Source: Oleomonas cavernae (GTDB lineage: Bacteria > Pseudomonadota > Alphaproteobacteria > Zavarziniales > Zavarziniaceae). Taken from it: a stretch of DNA of 64,000 nucleotides. The stretch spans positions 4,248,909 to 4,312,908 of the forward strand of contig NZ_QYUK01000011.1 in the NCBI RefSeq assembly GCF_003590945.1. The letters are read 5' to 3'. The translations under genes were made by a program, and so were the position numbers. The notes under the pieces were generated by a model, which saw nothing but the letters and a program-made list of their open reading frames with translations, made no database searches and was not told where the DNA came from. Positions 28,115 to 36,336 of this stretch are shown here, in pieces (the first letter of the stretch is position 1; each line of letters starts with the position of its first letter).

Positions 28115-29659
28115 ATGAATGCCCCGCTGCGCCACCCCCTGGTCACCAAGCCTGATTTCGACGTGGCGATCATCGGCACGGGCTTCTCGGGCCTGGGCAT
28201 GGCCATCCAGATGAAGAAGGCCGGGCTCGACGATTTCGTCGTGCTGGAAAAGGCCGAAACGGTGGGCGGCACCTGGCGCGACAACCACTATCCCGGTTGT
28301 GCCTGCGACGTGCAGAGCCACCTCTACTCCTTCTCGTTCGAGCAGAACCCCAACTGGTCGCGGATGTATTCGCCCCAGCCGGAAATCCGCGCCTATCTCG
28401 AGAAGTGCGCGACCAAATACGGCGTGCTGCCGCACATCCGCTTCGGTGTCCAGTTGACCGGTGCGGCCTTCGACGAGGCCGCCGGCCTGTGGCGCATCAC
28501 CACCAGGACCGGCGAGGTGGTCACCGCCCGCGCCGTGATCTCCGGCATGGGCGGCCTGTCGATCCCGGCCTATCCCAATATCAAGGGCCGCGAGACTTTC
28601 CAGGGCGAGACCTTCCATTCACAGAACTGGAACCACAGCTACGACCTGGCGGGGAAGACCGTGGCCGTGATCGGCACGGGTGCCAGCGCCATCCAGTTCG
28701 TGCCCCAGATCGCGCCCAAGGTGGCGGAACTGAAGCTGTTCCAGCGCACCGCCCCCTGGGTGATGCCCAAGCCCGACCGGGCGATCGGCGGCTTCGAGCG
28801 CGCCTTGAACAACTACGTCCCCGGCTTCCAGCGCGCCTTCCGCGAGGCGATCTACTGGTTCCTGGAAATGCGCGTCCTGGGCTTTGCCTACAAGCCTAAG
28901 CTGATGGAGAAAGTGCAGCACATGGCGCTGCGCTACATCGGCAAGCAGATCAAGGACCCGGTGCTGCGCGCCAAGGTGACGCCCGACTACACCATCGGCT
29001 GCAAGCGCGTGCTGATCTCCAATGATTACTACCCGGCCCTGACCCGCGAGAACGTCGACGTCATCACCACGGGGATCCGCGAGATTACGCCCAGCGGCGT
29101 GATCACCGACGACGGGGTCGAGCACAAGGTCGACTGCATCATCTACGGCACGGGCTTCAAGGCGACCGACATGCTCTCGGGCCTGCCGATCACCGGCATG
29201 GGCGGCGAGGACCTGAACAGCCGCTGGAAGCAGACGGGCGCGCAGGCCTACCTGGGCACCGCCGTGACCGGCTTCCCCAACATGTACTTCCTGATGGGGC
29301 CGAACACCGGCCTGGGCCATTCGTCCATGGTTTACATGATCGAAAGCCAGATCGCCTATGTGGTCGATGCCCTGAAGCTGATGCGGCGTGAAGGCTACAA
29401 CCACATCGACGTGAAGCCGCAGGTCCAGGCCGAGTATAACCAGCGCCTGGCGGGCAAGCTGGACGGCACGGTGTGGAACAACGGCGGCTGCGTCTCGTGG
29501 TACCGCGACGACCAGGGCCGCAACGTCACCCTGTGGCCGGACTTCACCTTCCGCTTCCGCCGCCAGACCGCCCGCGTGAACCCGACCGACTATGTCGCGA
29601 CCCCGGTGACCGTGGTTGCCGCCAATCGCAACGAGACGACGGCCATCGCGGCCGAATAA
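28115..29659 (+). CDS. Flavin-containing monooxygenase, Baeyer-Villiger type
   Basis: A 514-residue class B flavoprotein monooxygenase. The FAD Rossmann motif is IIGTGFSGLGMAIQ near residue 22, GGTWRDNHYPGCACDVQSHLY is typical, the fingerprint FQGETFHSQNW matches FxGxxxHxxxW (followed by N instead of P or D), and the NADPH motif is VIGTGASAIQFVPQIA. It probably inserts oxygen next to a ketone; the substrate is unknown. The ATG at 28115 follows TGGAGG. Control by the divergent TetR is likely. Confidence 0.88.
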   Translation: MNAPLRHPLVTKPDFDVAIIGTGFSGLGMAIQMKKAGLDDFVVLEKAETVGGTWRDNHYPGCACDVQSHLYSFSFEQNPNWSRMYSPQPEIRAYLEKCATKYGVLPHIRFGVQLTGAAFDEAAGLWRITTRTGEVVTARAVISGMGGLSIPAYPNIKGRETFQGETFHSQNWNHSYDLAGKTVAVIGTGASAIQFVPQIAPKVAELKLFQRTAPWVMPKPDRAIGGFERALNNYVPGFQRAFREAIYWFLEMRVLGFAYKPKLMEKVQHMALRYIGKQIKDPVLRAKVTPDYTIGCKRVLISNDYYPALTRENVDVITTGIREITPSGVITDDGVEHKVDCIIYGTGFKATDMLSGLPITGMGGEDLNSRWKQTGAQAYLGTAVTGFPNMYFLMGPNTGLGHSSMVYMIESQIAYVVDALKLMRREGYNHIDVKPQVQAEYNQRLAGKLDGTVWNNGGCVSWYRDDQGRNVTLWPDFTFRFRRQTARVNPTDYVATPVTVVAANRNETTAIAAE

Positions 29660-29676
29660 TCGTCATCAGCAAGCGC

Positions 29677-29753
29677 CGTCCCGGCCTCGAGCCGGGACCT
29701 CGCGACCAGAAGGCGCCTCTATCGGCACAAGGTCCCGGCTCAAGGCCGGGACG
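29677..29753. repeat. Palindromic repeat after the monooxygenase gene
   Basis: Two 24-bp arms (CGTCCCGGCCT-C-GAGCCGGG-ACCT and its inverse with one mismatch) at 29677-29700 and 29730-29753, enclosing 29 bases. It is a dispersed-type repeat and probably also a terminator-like stem. Confidence 0.75.
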
Positions 29754-29835
29754 ACGATGAAAGATGGCGGCACTTGAATTTCGCCCCCATAGGGGCAAGG
29801 TGAGGCGCGTATTTACGCGTGAGCCGCCTCTCTAC

Positions 29836-30765
29836 ATGACCGTCCTCGACCTTACCGCTGATGAAGGCCTCGACCGCTGGCGGGCCCTGGTGGCAGCCAA
29901 GCAGCGGCGCGAGCGCTGGAGCAGCCGCTACATCGTGGGCGGGGTCTGCGCCTTCTGGGCGGTTTTCATGCTCGGCCTGGTCAACACCGTCACGGCCAGC
30001 ACCTTCCTGGGCTTTGTGCTGGGGGCGGGGGGCCTGGCCGCCGGTTTCCTGCCGGCGGTCGTGCTCACCGGCGGCCTGCTGCTGGCCCGGCGCTGGCTGT
30101 CGCGGCGCGCCGGCCTCGGTGTCCTGGGGGCTGCCCGGACCCCGGCGCGCGCCGCCTTCGAAGCCTATGCCGTCGCCATCGAGGTGGTGCTGGGCGATAT
30201 CGACCGGCTGGCCTACAGCCCCGACGAACGGCGCCGGCTGGAGAACCTGTTCGACCGGCTGGCCGGTGTTCATGCCGCGCTGCTGGGCCTGGGCGCCGGG
30301 GTCGACCGCGAGCATGCCTATGAATTGACCGGGGCGGTGCAGGGCACCATGCGCGAAATCATCGAGCTTCGCCGCCGCGCCTTGGGGCGAACCGTGTCCG
30401 GCGCCCTGCCGCCGGGGGTGACCGCCACCGTGCTGTCGGGCGATGCCGCTCGCGTGCCGCGGCTGGTCGCGCCCGTGCTGACCAGGCTCGATGACCTGCT
30501 GGGCCGGGCCGGGCAGTCGGACAGCCCGGCGGTGGTCGCCGCGGCTAGGCGAGCCCAGGACAGTGCCGAACGGGCGCTCGCCGCCCTGCGCGCCGACATC
30601 GGCCTGACCCTGCGCACCCGGGATCTGCTGGGTGGCCTGGCCGACGAGCTCGATGCCGTGCTGGCGCGCGAGGCGGCGGGTGATCTGGCCGATCCCGGCA
30701 GCCTGCTGGAATTGGAAGAGCGCCTGCTGCGGGCGCGCAAGACGACGCAATCCCCGCCGGCCTGA
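29836..30765 (+). CDS. Hypothetical membrane-anchored helical protein
   Basis: 309 residues, not recognised. Two hydrophobic helices near the N-terminus (about residues 33-55 and 58-82) are followed by a long Ala/Arg/Leu-rich helical cytoplasmic domain that may form coiled coils (SPDERRRLENLFDRLAGVHA, SAERALAALRADIGLTLRTR). The shorter start at 29836 is preferred, since the frame upstream (29764) encodes unrelated basic residues from the repeat region. It is not obviously co-transcribed with its neighbours. Confidence 0.55.
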   Translation: MTVLDLTADEGLDRWRALVAAKQRRERWSSRYIVGGVCAFWAVFMLGLVNTVTASTFLGFVLGAGGLAAGFLPAVVLTGGLLLARRWLSRRAGLGVLGAARTPARAAFEAYAVAIEVVLGDIDRLAYSPDERRRLENLFDRLAGVHAALLGLGAGVDREHAYELTGAVQGTMREIIELRRRALGRTVSGALPPGVTATVLSGDAARVPRLVAPVLTRLDDLLGRAGQSDSPAVVAAARRAQDSAERALAALRADIGLTLRTRDLLGGLADELDAVLAREAAGDLADPGSLLELEERLLRARKTTQSPPA

Positions 30766-30878
30766 CCGGTCGCCGTCCCGCGCCACGCTCTTTGTGCATG
30801 GCAGGGGGTGTCCCCACGATAGTGGAAATGGATCGGTTTCTCCCCCATTTCGGGGGCGAAGAGACCGAGGAGTTGGTC

Positions 30879-31142
30879 ATGTTGCTTTTCCGTACATCAG
30901 TTCTCATTGCCTCGGCGGTGCTCGGCCTCGGCCTTGCCACGACCGCCCAGGCGGGATCCTCCGGCCTGCCGGCGGTCGAGGAGATCGGCGCCCAGAGCGG
31001 CCTGAAGCTGGGTCCGCCCAGCTTCGACGACGGCGAGGACAAGGTGTCGCAGCGCCCGACCGCAAGCGCTGGCACCACCGCCGTGCCGGCCGAAACCAGC
31101 GCCTCTAAACAGGGCGATTCGGACGGTACGCGCAGCCGGTAA
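30879..31142 (+). CDS. Small secreted protein
   Basis: 87 residues, not recognised. A clear Sec signal peptide (LFRTSVLIASAVLGLGLATT, cleavage after AQA) leaves a 60-residue acidic, Ser/Thr/Ala-rich mature peptide. The ATG at 30879 follows GAGGAG, and its leader GAGGAGTTGGTC is almost the same as that of the next gene, so the two small secreted proteins may be regulated alike. Confidence 0.55.
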   Translation: MLLFRTSVLIASAVLGLGLATTAQAGSSGLPAVEEIGAQSGLKLGPPSFDDGEDKVSQRPTASAGTTAVPAETSASKQGDSDGTRSR

Positions 31143-31246
31143 AGGCCGCCCCGGCGGGAACCGCCGGACGGGTCGGGCCATTTCTTGACCGGGTATCGCA
31201 CGGCCGTGGTGCCGTGCGATGGGGTCCCCCGATCAGGAGTTGGTCC

Positions 31247-31765
31247 ATGTCTAATCGTCTTTCCTTCGTCGTTGCTTGCACGGCGCTTATCGCCGGCCTG
31301 ACCGGCCCTGCCCTGGCCAATCCCCCGGACGCCACGACCGGTGCGGGCGTCGGCGTGGCGGTGCCGGGTGTCTCGGTCCAGGGCGGCGCTGCCGCCGATG
31401 CGGGCCTGGGCCTTGGTGCCGCCGGCAAGACCAAGAGCGTGCTGGACACGGTCACCGACAGCGCCGGCACGGTTGTCGAGGGTGCTGCCGGTGCGGCGGG
31501 CGGCGTGGTGCCGCCGGTCGCCGCCGGCGGGAGCGCCAGCGCTTCGGCCCCGGGCGTCGCCGTCCAGGGCGGTGCTGCCGCCGACAGTTCGGCCGCCACG
31601 GGTGCCGTCGAAGGTGCCGCGGGCGCTGCCACCGATACCGCCGGCAAGGCGGTGACCGGCCTCGCCGGCGCGGCGGACAAGACCCTGGACGGCGCCGCCG
31701 GTGCCGTGGGCGGCGTGGTCCCGCCGGTGGGTGCCGGCGCGCAGGGTACCGTCACCATCAAGTAA
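31247..31765 (+). CDS. Secreted Ala/Gly/Val-rich protein with internal duplication
   Basis: 172 residues, not recognised. A signal peptide (cleavage after ALA, about residue 25) precedes a low-complexity mature part. Two units repeat: PGVSVQGGAAAD / PGVAVQGGAAAD and GAAGAAGGVVPPVAAGG / GAAGAVGGVVPPVGAGA. Such sequences suggest an extended cell-surface protein. It ends before a strong intrinsic terminator. The in-frame start at 31214 lacks a signal. Confidence 0.6.
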   Translation: MSNRLSFVVACTALIAGLTGPALANPPDATTGAGVGVAVPGVSVQGGAAADAGLGLGAAGKTKSVLDTVTDSAGTVVEGAAGAAGGVVPPVAAGGSASASAPGVAVQGGAAADSSAATGAVEGAAGAATDTAGKAVTGLAGAADKTLDGAAGAVGGVVPPVGAGAQGTVTIK

Positions 31766-31790
31766 CCACTTGAGACCAGTGGAGAAGAGC

Positions 31791-31820
31791 CCCGCCGCCC
31801 ACCCGGGCGGCGGGTTTTTT
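31791..31820 (+). terminator. Rho-independent terminator
   Basis: A 10-bp GC stem (CCCGCCGCCC / GGGCGGCGGG), ACCC loop and T6 tract, 25 bp after the secreted-protein stop. The clearest intrinsic terminator in the window. Confidence 0.9.
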
Positions 31821-31901
31821 CATGGTCACGGCTGCTCTTGCCGACCGCGGCCGGTTTGTCTATGGTGCTCCAAAATGAATTGAATTCAAGTTGGAGGCGA
31901 C

Positions 31902-33698
31902 GTGGCGGCGAGGGACAAGGCGGGGCTCCGCATCGGCGGCGCCTCGGGCTTCTGGGGCGACAGCCTGGCGGGGACCGGGCAACTGGTCGCGCTGGGCCAG
32001 CTCGATTTCCTGGTCTTCGACTGGCTGGCCGAGGTCACCTTGTCGCTGCTGGCGCGGGTGAAGGCCCGCAAGCCCGACGCAGGCTATGTTCCCGACTTCA
32101 TCGAGGCGGTGGCGCCGCACCTGGCCGAAATCAAGCGCCAGGGCATCCGCGTCGTCTCCAACGGCGGCGGCATGAACCCGGCCGCCTGCGCCGCCGCGCT
32201 GGCGGCCAAGGCGGCGGAGCAGGGCCTGGCGTTCAAGATCGCGGTGGTCACCGGCGACGACCTGAAGCCGGCCGAGGCCGAGCTGCGCGCGGCGGGTGTC
32301 ACCGAGATGTTCACCGGCGCCGCCCTGCCCGAGAAGCTGATCACCGCCAATGCCTATCTGGGCGCGCGGCCGATCGCCGCCGCCTTGGACCAGGGCGCCG
32401 AGATCGTCATCACCGGGCGCTGCGTCGACAGTGCCGTGACCCTGGGGCCGCTGGTCCATCATTTCGGCTGGAACTGGCAAGATTGGGACCGCTTGGCACA
32501 GGGCTCGCTGGCCGGGCACTTGATCGAATGCGGGGCGCAGGGCACCGGCGGCCTGTTCACCGACTGGCGCGAGGTGCCGGGCTGGGACGACATGGGTTTC
32601 CCCATCGTCGAGGTGGCGGGCGACGGCAGCTTCGTCCTGGCCAAGCCCGAGGGCACCGGCGGCCTGATCACGCCCCTGTCGGCGGGCGAACAACTGCTCT
32701 ACGAGATCGGCGACCCGGCCGCCTATGTCCTGCCGGATGTAACCTGCGACTTCCGCAGCGTGCGCCTGGAACAGGCGGGCGAAAACCGGGTGCGGGTGTC
32801 GGGCGCGCGGGGCCGGCCGGCCAGCGGCACCCTGAAGGTCAGTGCCACGGTGGCCGACGGCTTCCGCATGATCGGGGCGATCACCATCGGCGGGCGCGAG
32901 GCGGCGGCCAAGGCGGCCCGCGTCGGCGAGGCGATCATCGCCCGGGCGCGGCGCCTGATCGCCGCCCGGAACCTGGCCGATTTCACCGAAACCTCGATCG
33001 AGGTGCTGGGCAGCGAGGCGACCTATGGCCCCCATGCCCATCCCGCCGCCGCCCGGACCCGCGAGATCGTGCTGAAAATCGGCGCCCGGGCGCCCGGTGC
33101 CGACAGCCTGGAACTGCTGGCCCGGGAAGTGGCGCCCGCGGCGACGGCGACCGCGCAGGGCCTGACCGGCCTCTATGCCGGCCGGCCGACGGTGCAGCCG
33201 GTGTTCCGCAATTTCTCCTTCCTGTGGCCGGCGATGCAGACCCCGGCCCAGGTTCACCTGGGCGAGGAGACCTTTGCCGTCGCCAGTCCGCCGCCGCCGG
33301 CCAAGACGCCTATCCCGGAAGTGTCCGCGGTTGCCGCCATCGCCTCGACGGGCCATGCCGTGCCCCTGATCGCGCTGGCGGTGGGGCGGTCGGGCGACAA
33401 GGGCAATATCGCCAATGTCGGCATCATCGCCCGGCTGCCGGGCTATCTGCCCTATATCCGCGCGGCGCTGACCCCCGAGGCGGTGGCGGCCTGGTATGCC
33501 CATACCGGGGTCACCCGGGTCGAGCGTTTCGACCTGCCGGGCTTCGACGCGCTGAATTTCCTGCTGCATGATTCGCTGGGCGGCGGCGGCGTTGCCTCGA
33601 TCCGCATCGACCCGCAGGGCAAGGCCTTCGCCCAGATGCTGATGGACTTCCCCGTTGCCGTGCCGCCCGGCCTGGTGCCCGAGAGCGAAGGATTGTGA
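31902..33698 (+). CDS. atuA: AtuA-family acyclic terpene utilisation protein (DUF1446)
   Basis: 598 residues in two parts. The large N-terminal DUF1446/AtuA domain is marked by RIGGASGFWGDS, SNGGGMNPAACA, ITGRCVDSAVTLGPLVHHFGW and EGTGGLITPLSAGEQL. The C-terminal roughly 110 residues (LIALAVGRSGDKGNIANVGI) form the AtuA-like ferredoxin-fold domain. AtuA belongs to citronellol/geraniol catabolic clusters, but its biochemical step is not settled and homologues occur in other acyl-CoA pathways. GTG start with GGAGG upstream; the SDR that follows is directly adjacent. Confidence 0.85.
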   Translation: MAARDKAGLRIGGASGFWGDSLAGTGQLVALGQLDFLVFDWLAEVTLSLLARVKARKPDAGYVPDFIEAVAPHLAEIKRQGIRVVSNGGGMNPAACAAALAAKAAEQGLAFKIAVVTGDDLKPAEAELRAAGVTEMFTGAALPEKLITANAYLGARPIAAALDQGAEIVITGRCVDSAVTLGPLVHHFGWNWQDWDRLAQGSLAGHLIECGAQGTGGLFTDWREVPGWDDMGFPIVEVAGDGSFVLAKPEGTGGLITPLSAGEQLLYEIGDPAAYVLPDVTCDFRSVRLEQAGENRVRVSGARGRPASGTLKVSATVADGFRMIGAITIGGREAAAKAARVGEAIIARARRLIAARNLADFTETSIEVLGSEATYGPHAHPAAARTREIVLKIGARAPGADSLELLAREVAPAATATAQGLTGLYAGRPTVQPVFRNFSFLWPAMQTPAQVHLGEETFAVASPPPPAKTPIPEVSAVAAIASTGHAVPLIALAVGRSGDKGNIANVGIIARLPGYLPYIRAALTPEAVAAWYAHTGVTRVERFDLPGFDALNFLLHDSLGGGGVASIRIDPQGKAFAQMLMDFPVAVPPGLVPESEGL

Positions 33699-33703
33699 CG
33701 ACG

Positions 33704-34576
33704 ATGGAACGCTTCGGTTACACGGACGACGAACTCCTGACCCTGCCGGTCAGCTATCGGGCCGATCTGCTCAAGGACAGGGTGGCGATCATCTCGGGCG
33801 CCGGCACGGGCATCGGCAAGTCGATCGCGGCGACCTTCGGCCGGCTGGGCGCGAAGCTGGTGCTGACCGGGCGCAAGCCTGAGAAGCTGGAGGCGACCGC
33901 CGCGCTGCTGGGCCGGGCGGGGATCGAAGCCCATGTCCACGCCGCGTCGATCCGCGACCCGGAAGCGGTGGCGGCGCTGCACCAGGCGGCATGGGACCGC
34001 TTCGGCGCGGTCGACATCCTGGTCAACAATGCCGGCGGACAGTTTCCCCAGGCCGCGATCGATTTCTCGCCCAAGGGCTTCAACGCCGTCATCGACACCA
34101 ACCTGAACGGCACCTGGCACATGATGCAGGCGGCGGCCCGGCACTGGCGCGATGCCGGCCGGCCGGGTGCCATCGTCAACATCGTCGCCGTGGTCGGCCG
34201 CGGCATGCCGGGCGTCGCGCACACTTGCGCGGCACGCGCCGGCGTGGTGCATCTGTCCAAGACGGTGGCGGTGGAATGGGCGCCCCTGGGGATCCGCATC
34301 AACTGCATCGCCCCCGGGATCATCGCGACCGAGGGCATGAACGTCTATTCGGCGGAAGCCCGCGACAGCATGCCCGACACCAACCTGATGCGCCGCTTCG
34401 GCGGGGCCTTGGACGTCGCCGAGGCCGCCGCCTACCTGGCCGGCCCCTCGGGCAATTTCATCACCGGCGAAATGCTCCACGTCGACGGCGGCGCCCAGAT
34501 CTGGGGCGACCAATGGACCATCCCCCGTCCCGACTGGTACACCACGCCCCAGCCTTCCCCGTTCCCGGGGCGATAA
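33704..34576 (+). CDS. PECR/DECR-like SDR oxidoreductase
   Basis: 290 residues from the ATG at 33704, with GAAGGA 11 bp upstream; a GTG at 33695 overlapping the atuA stop is the alternative. The cofactor loop GAGTGIG and NNAG are present, but the usual Tyr-xxx-Lys is replaced by HTCAARAGVVHLSKTVAVEW. The same replacement (H-x-x-AARAG) is characteristic of trans-2-enoyl-CoA reductase PECR and its relatives, so a role in reducing enoyl-CoA intermediates fits better than alcohol oxidation. The atuA neighbour suggests branched or terpenoid acyl-CoA substrates. Confidence 0.82.
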   Translation: MERFGYTDDELLTLPVSYRADLLKDRVAIISGAGTGIGKSIAATFGRLGAKLVLTGRKPEKLEATAALLGRAGIEAHVHAASIRDPEAVAALHQAAWDRFGAVDILVNNAGGQFPQAAIDFSPKGFNAVIDTNLNGTWHMMQAAARHWRDAGRPGAIVNIVAVVGRGMPGVAHTCAARAGVVHLSKTVAVEWAPLGIRINCIAPGIIATEGMNVYSAEARDSMPDTNLMRRFGGALDVAEAAAYLAGPSGNFITGEMLHVDGGAQIWGDQWTIPRPDWYTTPQPSPFPGR

Positions 34577-34592
34577 TTCGATAATTGTCGAA
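34577..34592. promoter_or_regulatory. Candidate ArsR operator
   Basis: TTCGATAATTGTCGAA has perfect 5-bp inverted arms (TTCGA/TCGAA) and lies directly before a TTGACA box (34601-34606) upstream of the arsR-type gene. A related ATTTCGAATAATC is found in the gap after that gene (34977-34990). Confidence 0.6.
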
Positions 34593-34635
34593 ATAGCGGG
34601 TTGACACCGCCGCGGGCGGGTTCGACAGTATTTCC

Positions 34636-34956
34636 ATGAAAGTCGAACAAGTATCGAAGCAGCTCGAGGCCCTGGGCAACCCGACCCGGCTGACGGTCTA
34701 CCGCACCCTGGTGCGGGCCGGACGCGAAGGCCTGCCGGTGGGGCGGCTGCAGGAGCGGATCGGCATCGCCGCCTCGACCCTGTCGCACCATCTGCACCGC
34801 CTGATCCTGACCGGCTTGGTGACCCAGGACCGGCAGGCGACGACCCTGATCTGCCGGGCCAACTATCAGGCCATGGACGCGCTGGTCGGCTTCCTGGTCG
34901 CCGAGTGCTGCGTCGAGGCGTCCTGTTCGCGTGACGAGGCCGCGGCCGTCGCCTGA
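34636..34956 (+). CDS. ArsR-family repressor with C-terminal cysteine triad
   Basis: A 106-residue ArsR/SmtB winged-helix protein (LEALGNPTRLTVYRTLVRAG, AASTLSHHLHRLILTGLV). The classical CVC site of the DNA-recognition helix is absent; instead, Cys91, Cys92 and Cys97 cluster at the C-terminus (AECCVEASCS), much like the As(III) site of Acidithiobacillus ArsR. It should therefore sense trivalent arsenic or antimony at a relocated site. It heads a three-gene run with an FAD oxidoreductase and an MFS exporter. Confidence 0.85.
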   Translation: MKVEQVSKQLEALGNPTRLTVYRTLVRAGREGLPVGRLQERIGIAASTLSHHLHRLILTGLVTQDRQATTLICRANYQAMDALVGFLVAECCVEASCSRDEAAAVA

Positions 34957-35012
34957 CGACGTTTTTTTCGGCTGATATTTCGAATAATCTGGAATGATCG
35001 AAGGAGATCGGC

Positions 35013-36320
35013 ATGCCGGCGAATGAATCCCTTCCTGTTGCGATCGTCGGCGGCGGCCCGGTGGGCCTGGCCGCGGCGGCGCAGCTCGTCAGCCGCGGCA
35101 TGGCCGTGAAGCTGTATGAGGCGGGCGCCGCGGTCGGCGCCCATGTCGCCGACTGGGGCCATGTCCGGCTGTTCACGCCCTGGCGCTATTGCATCGATCC
35201 GGCGGCCCGGGCCCTGCTGGAGGCCGCCGGCTGGAGCGCGCCGCCGGCCGATGCCATGCCCACGGGCGAGGCGCTGAACCGGGCCTATCTGGCGCCGCTG
35301 GCGCGCCTGCCGGCGCTGGCCGCGGCGGTCGAGACCGGCGCGCGCGTGACCGCCATTTCCCGCCAGGGCCTGGACAAGGTCACCAGCCGCGGGCGCGACG
35401 GGCGGCCCTTCGTGCTGCGTGTCGAAACCGCGGCCGGCCTGCGCCACGACCTGGCCCGGGCGGTGATCGACGCCTCGGGCACCTGGGCCACGCCCAATCC
35501 CCTGGGCGCCGACGGCCTGCCCGCGCAAGGCGAGGCCGCCTTCGCCGACAAGATCGCCTACGGCATTCCCGATGTGCGCGGCCGCGACCGCGAAACCTAT
35601 GCCGGGCGCACCGTCCTGGTGGTGGGCGGGGGCCATTCGGCGGCCAATGTCCTGCTCGATCTCGTGGCCTTGGCCAAGCTGGAGCCCACGACCCGGATCA
35701 TCTGGGCGACTCGGGGCCGCGACCTGACCCGGCTCTATGGCGGCGGGCAGGCGGACCAGTTGCCGGCCCGGGGCGAACTGGGCCTCGACGTGAAGAACCT
35801 GGTCGACAGCGGCAAGGTCACCCTGGTCGAGGGCTTCGCGGCCACCGCGGTGCGGGCGGACGGTGCGCGCCTGGTGGTGGAAGGCGCGGCGGGCATGGCC
35901 ATCGGCCCGGTGGACCGGATCGTGGTGGCGACGGGCCACCGGCCGGACCTGTCCCTGGCCCGGGAACTGCGCCTCGACCTCGACCCCTGGCTGGAGAGTG
36001 CCAAGGCCCTGGGGCCGCTGATCGATCCCAATGTCCATTCCTGCGGCTCGGTGCCGCCCCACGGCCACCGCGAACTGTCGCATCCCGAGCCCGGCTTCTA
36101 TACCGTGGGCGTCAAGAGCTATGGCCGGGCGCCGACCTTCCTGCTGCTGACCGGCTACGAGCAGGTCCGCTCGGTGGTGGCGGCGCTGGCCGGCGACCTG
36201 GCGGCGGCCGACGACGTGCAACTGGTCCTGCCGGAAACCGGGGTCTGCTCGATCCCGGTGGCGGCAACGGCGGCGGCTTGCGGAGAGCGCGCGGCTGCCT
36301 GTTGCGGCAGCGCGGCCTGA
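35013..36320 (+). CDS. FAD/NAD(P)-binding oxidoreductase of an arsenic-type operon (ArsO-like)
   Basis: 435 residues with an FAD Rossmann motif (VAIVGGGPVGLAAAAQLVSR), a second nucleotide motif (VLVVGGGHSAANVLLDL) and ATGHRPD, the layout of flavoprotein monooxygenases. The last 20 residues are cysteine-bearing (ATAAACGERAAACCGSAA), as if to bind a soft metal(loid). Proteins of this type accompany ars genes and are often called ArsO, whose exact reaction is uncertain. Transcribed with the ArsR upstream (56 bp) and MFS downstream (16 bp). Confidence 0.75.
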   Translation: MPANESLPVAIVGGGPVGLAAAAQLVSRGMAVKLYEAGAAVGAHVADWGHVRLFTPWRYCIDPAARALLEAAGWSAPPADAMPTGEALNRAYLAPLARLPALAAAVETGARVTAISRQGLDKVTSRGRDGRPFVLRVETAAGLRHDLARAVIDASGTWATPNPLGADGLPAQGEAAFADKIAYGIPDVRGRDRETYAGRTVLVVGGGHSAANVLLDLVALAKLEPTTRIIWATRGRDLTRLYGGGQADQLPARGELGLDVKNLVDSGKVTLVEGFAATAVRADGARLVVEGAAGMAIGPVDRIVVATGHRPDLSLARELRLDLDPWLESAKALGPLIDPNVHSCGSVPPHGHRELSHPEPGFYTVGVKSYGRAPTFLLLTGYEQVRSVVAALAGDLAAADDVQLVLPETGVCSIPVAATAAACGERAAACCGSAA

Positions 36321-36336
36321 GGGGTGGTCGGTAGCG

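Noticed and set aside
31860-33569. A 569-residue open frame on the minus strand opposite atuA
   Set aside because: Composition is the antisense pattern of a GC-rich gene (Arg/Gly/His/Gln-rich, no domains), while the plus strand has a clear AtuA protein.
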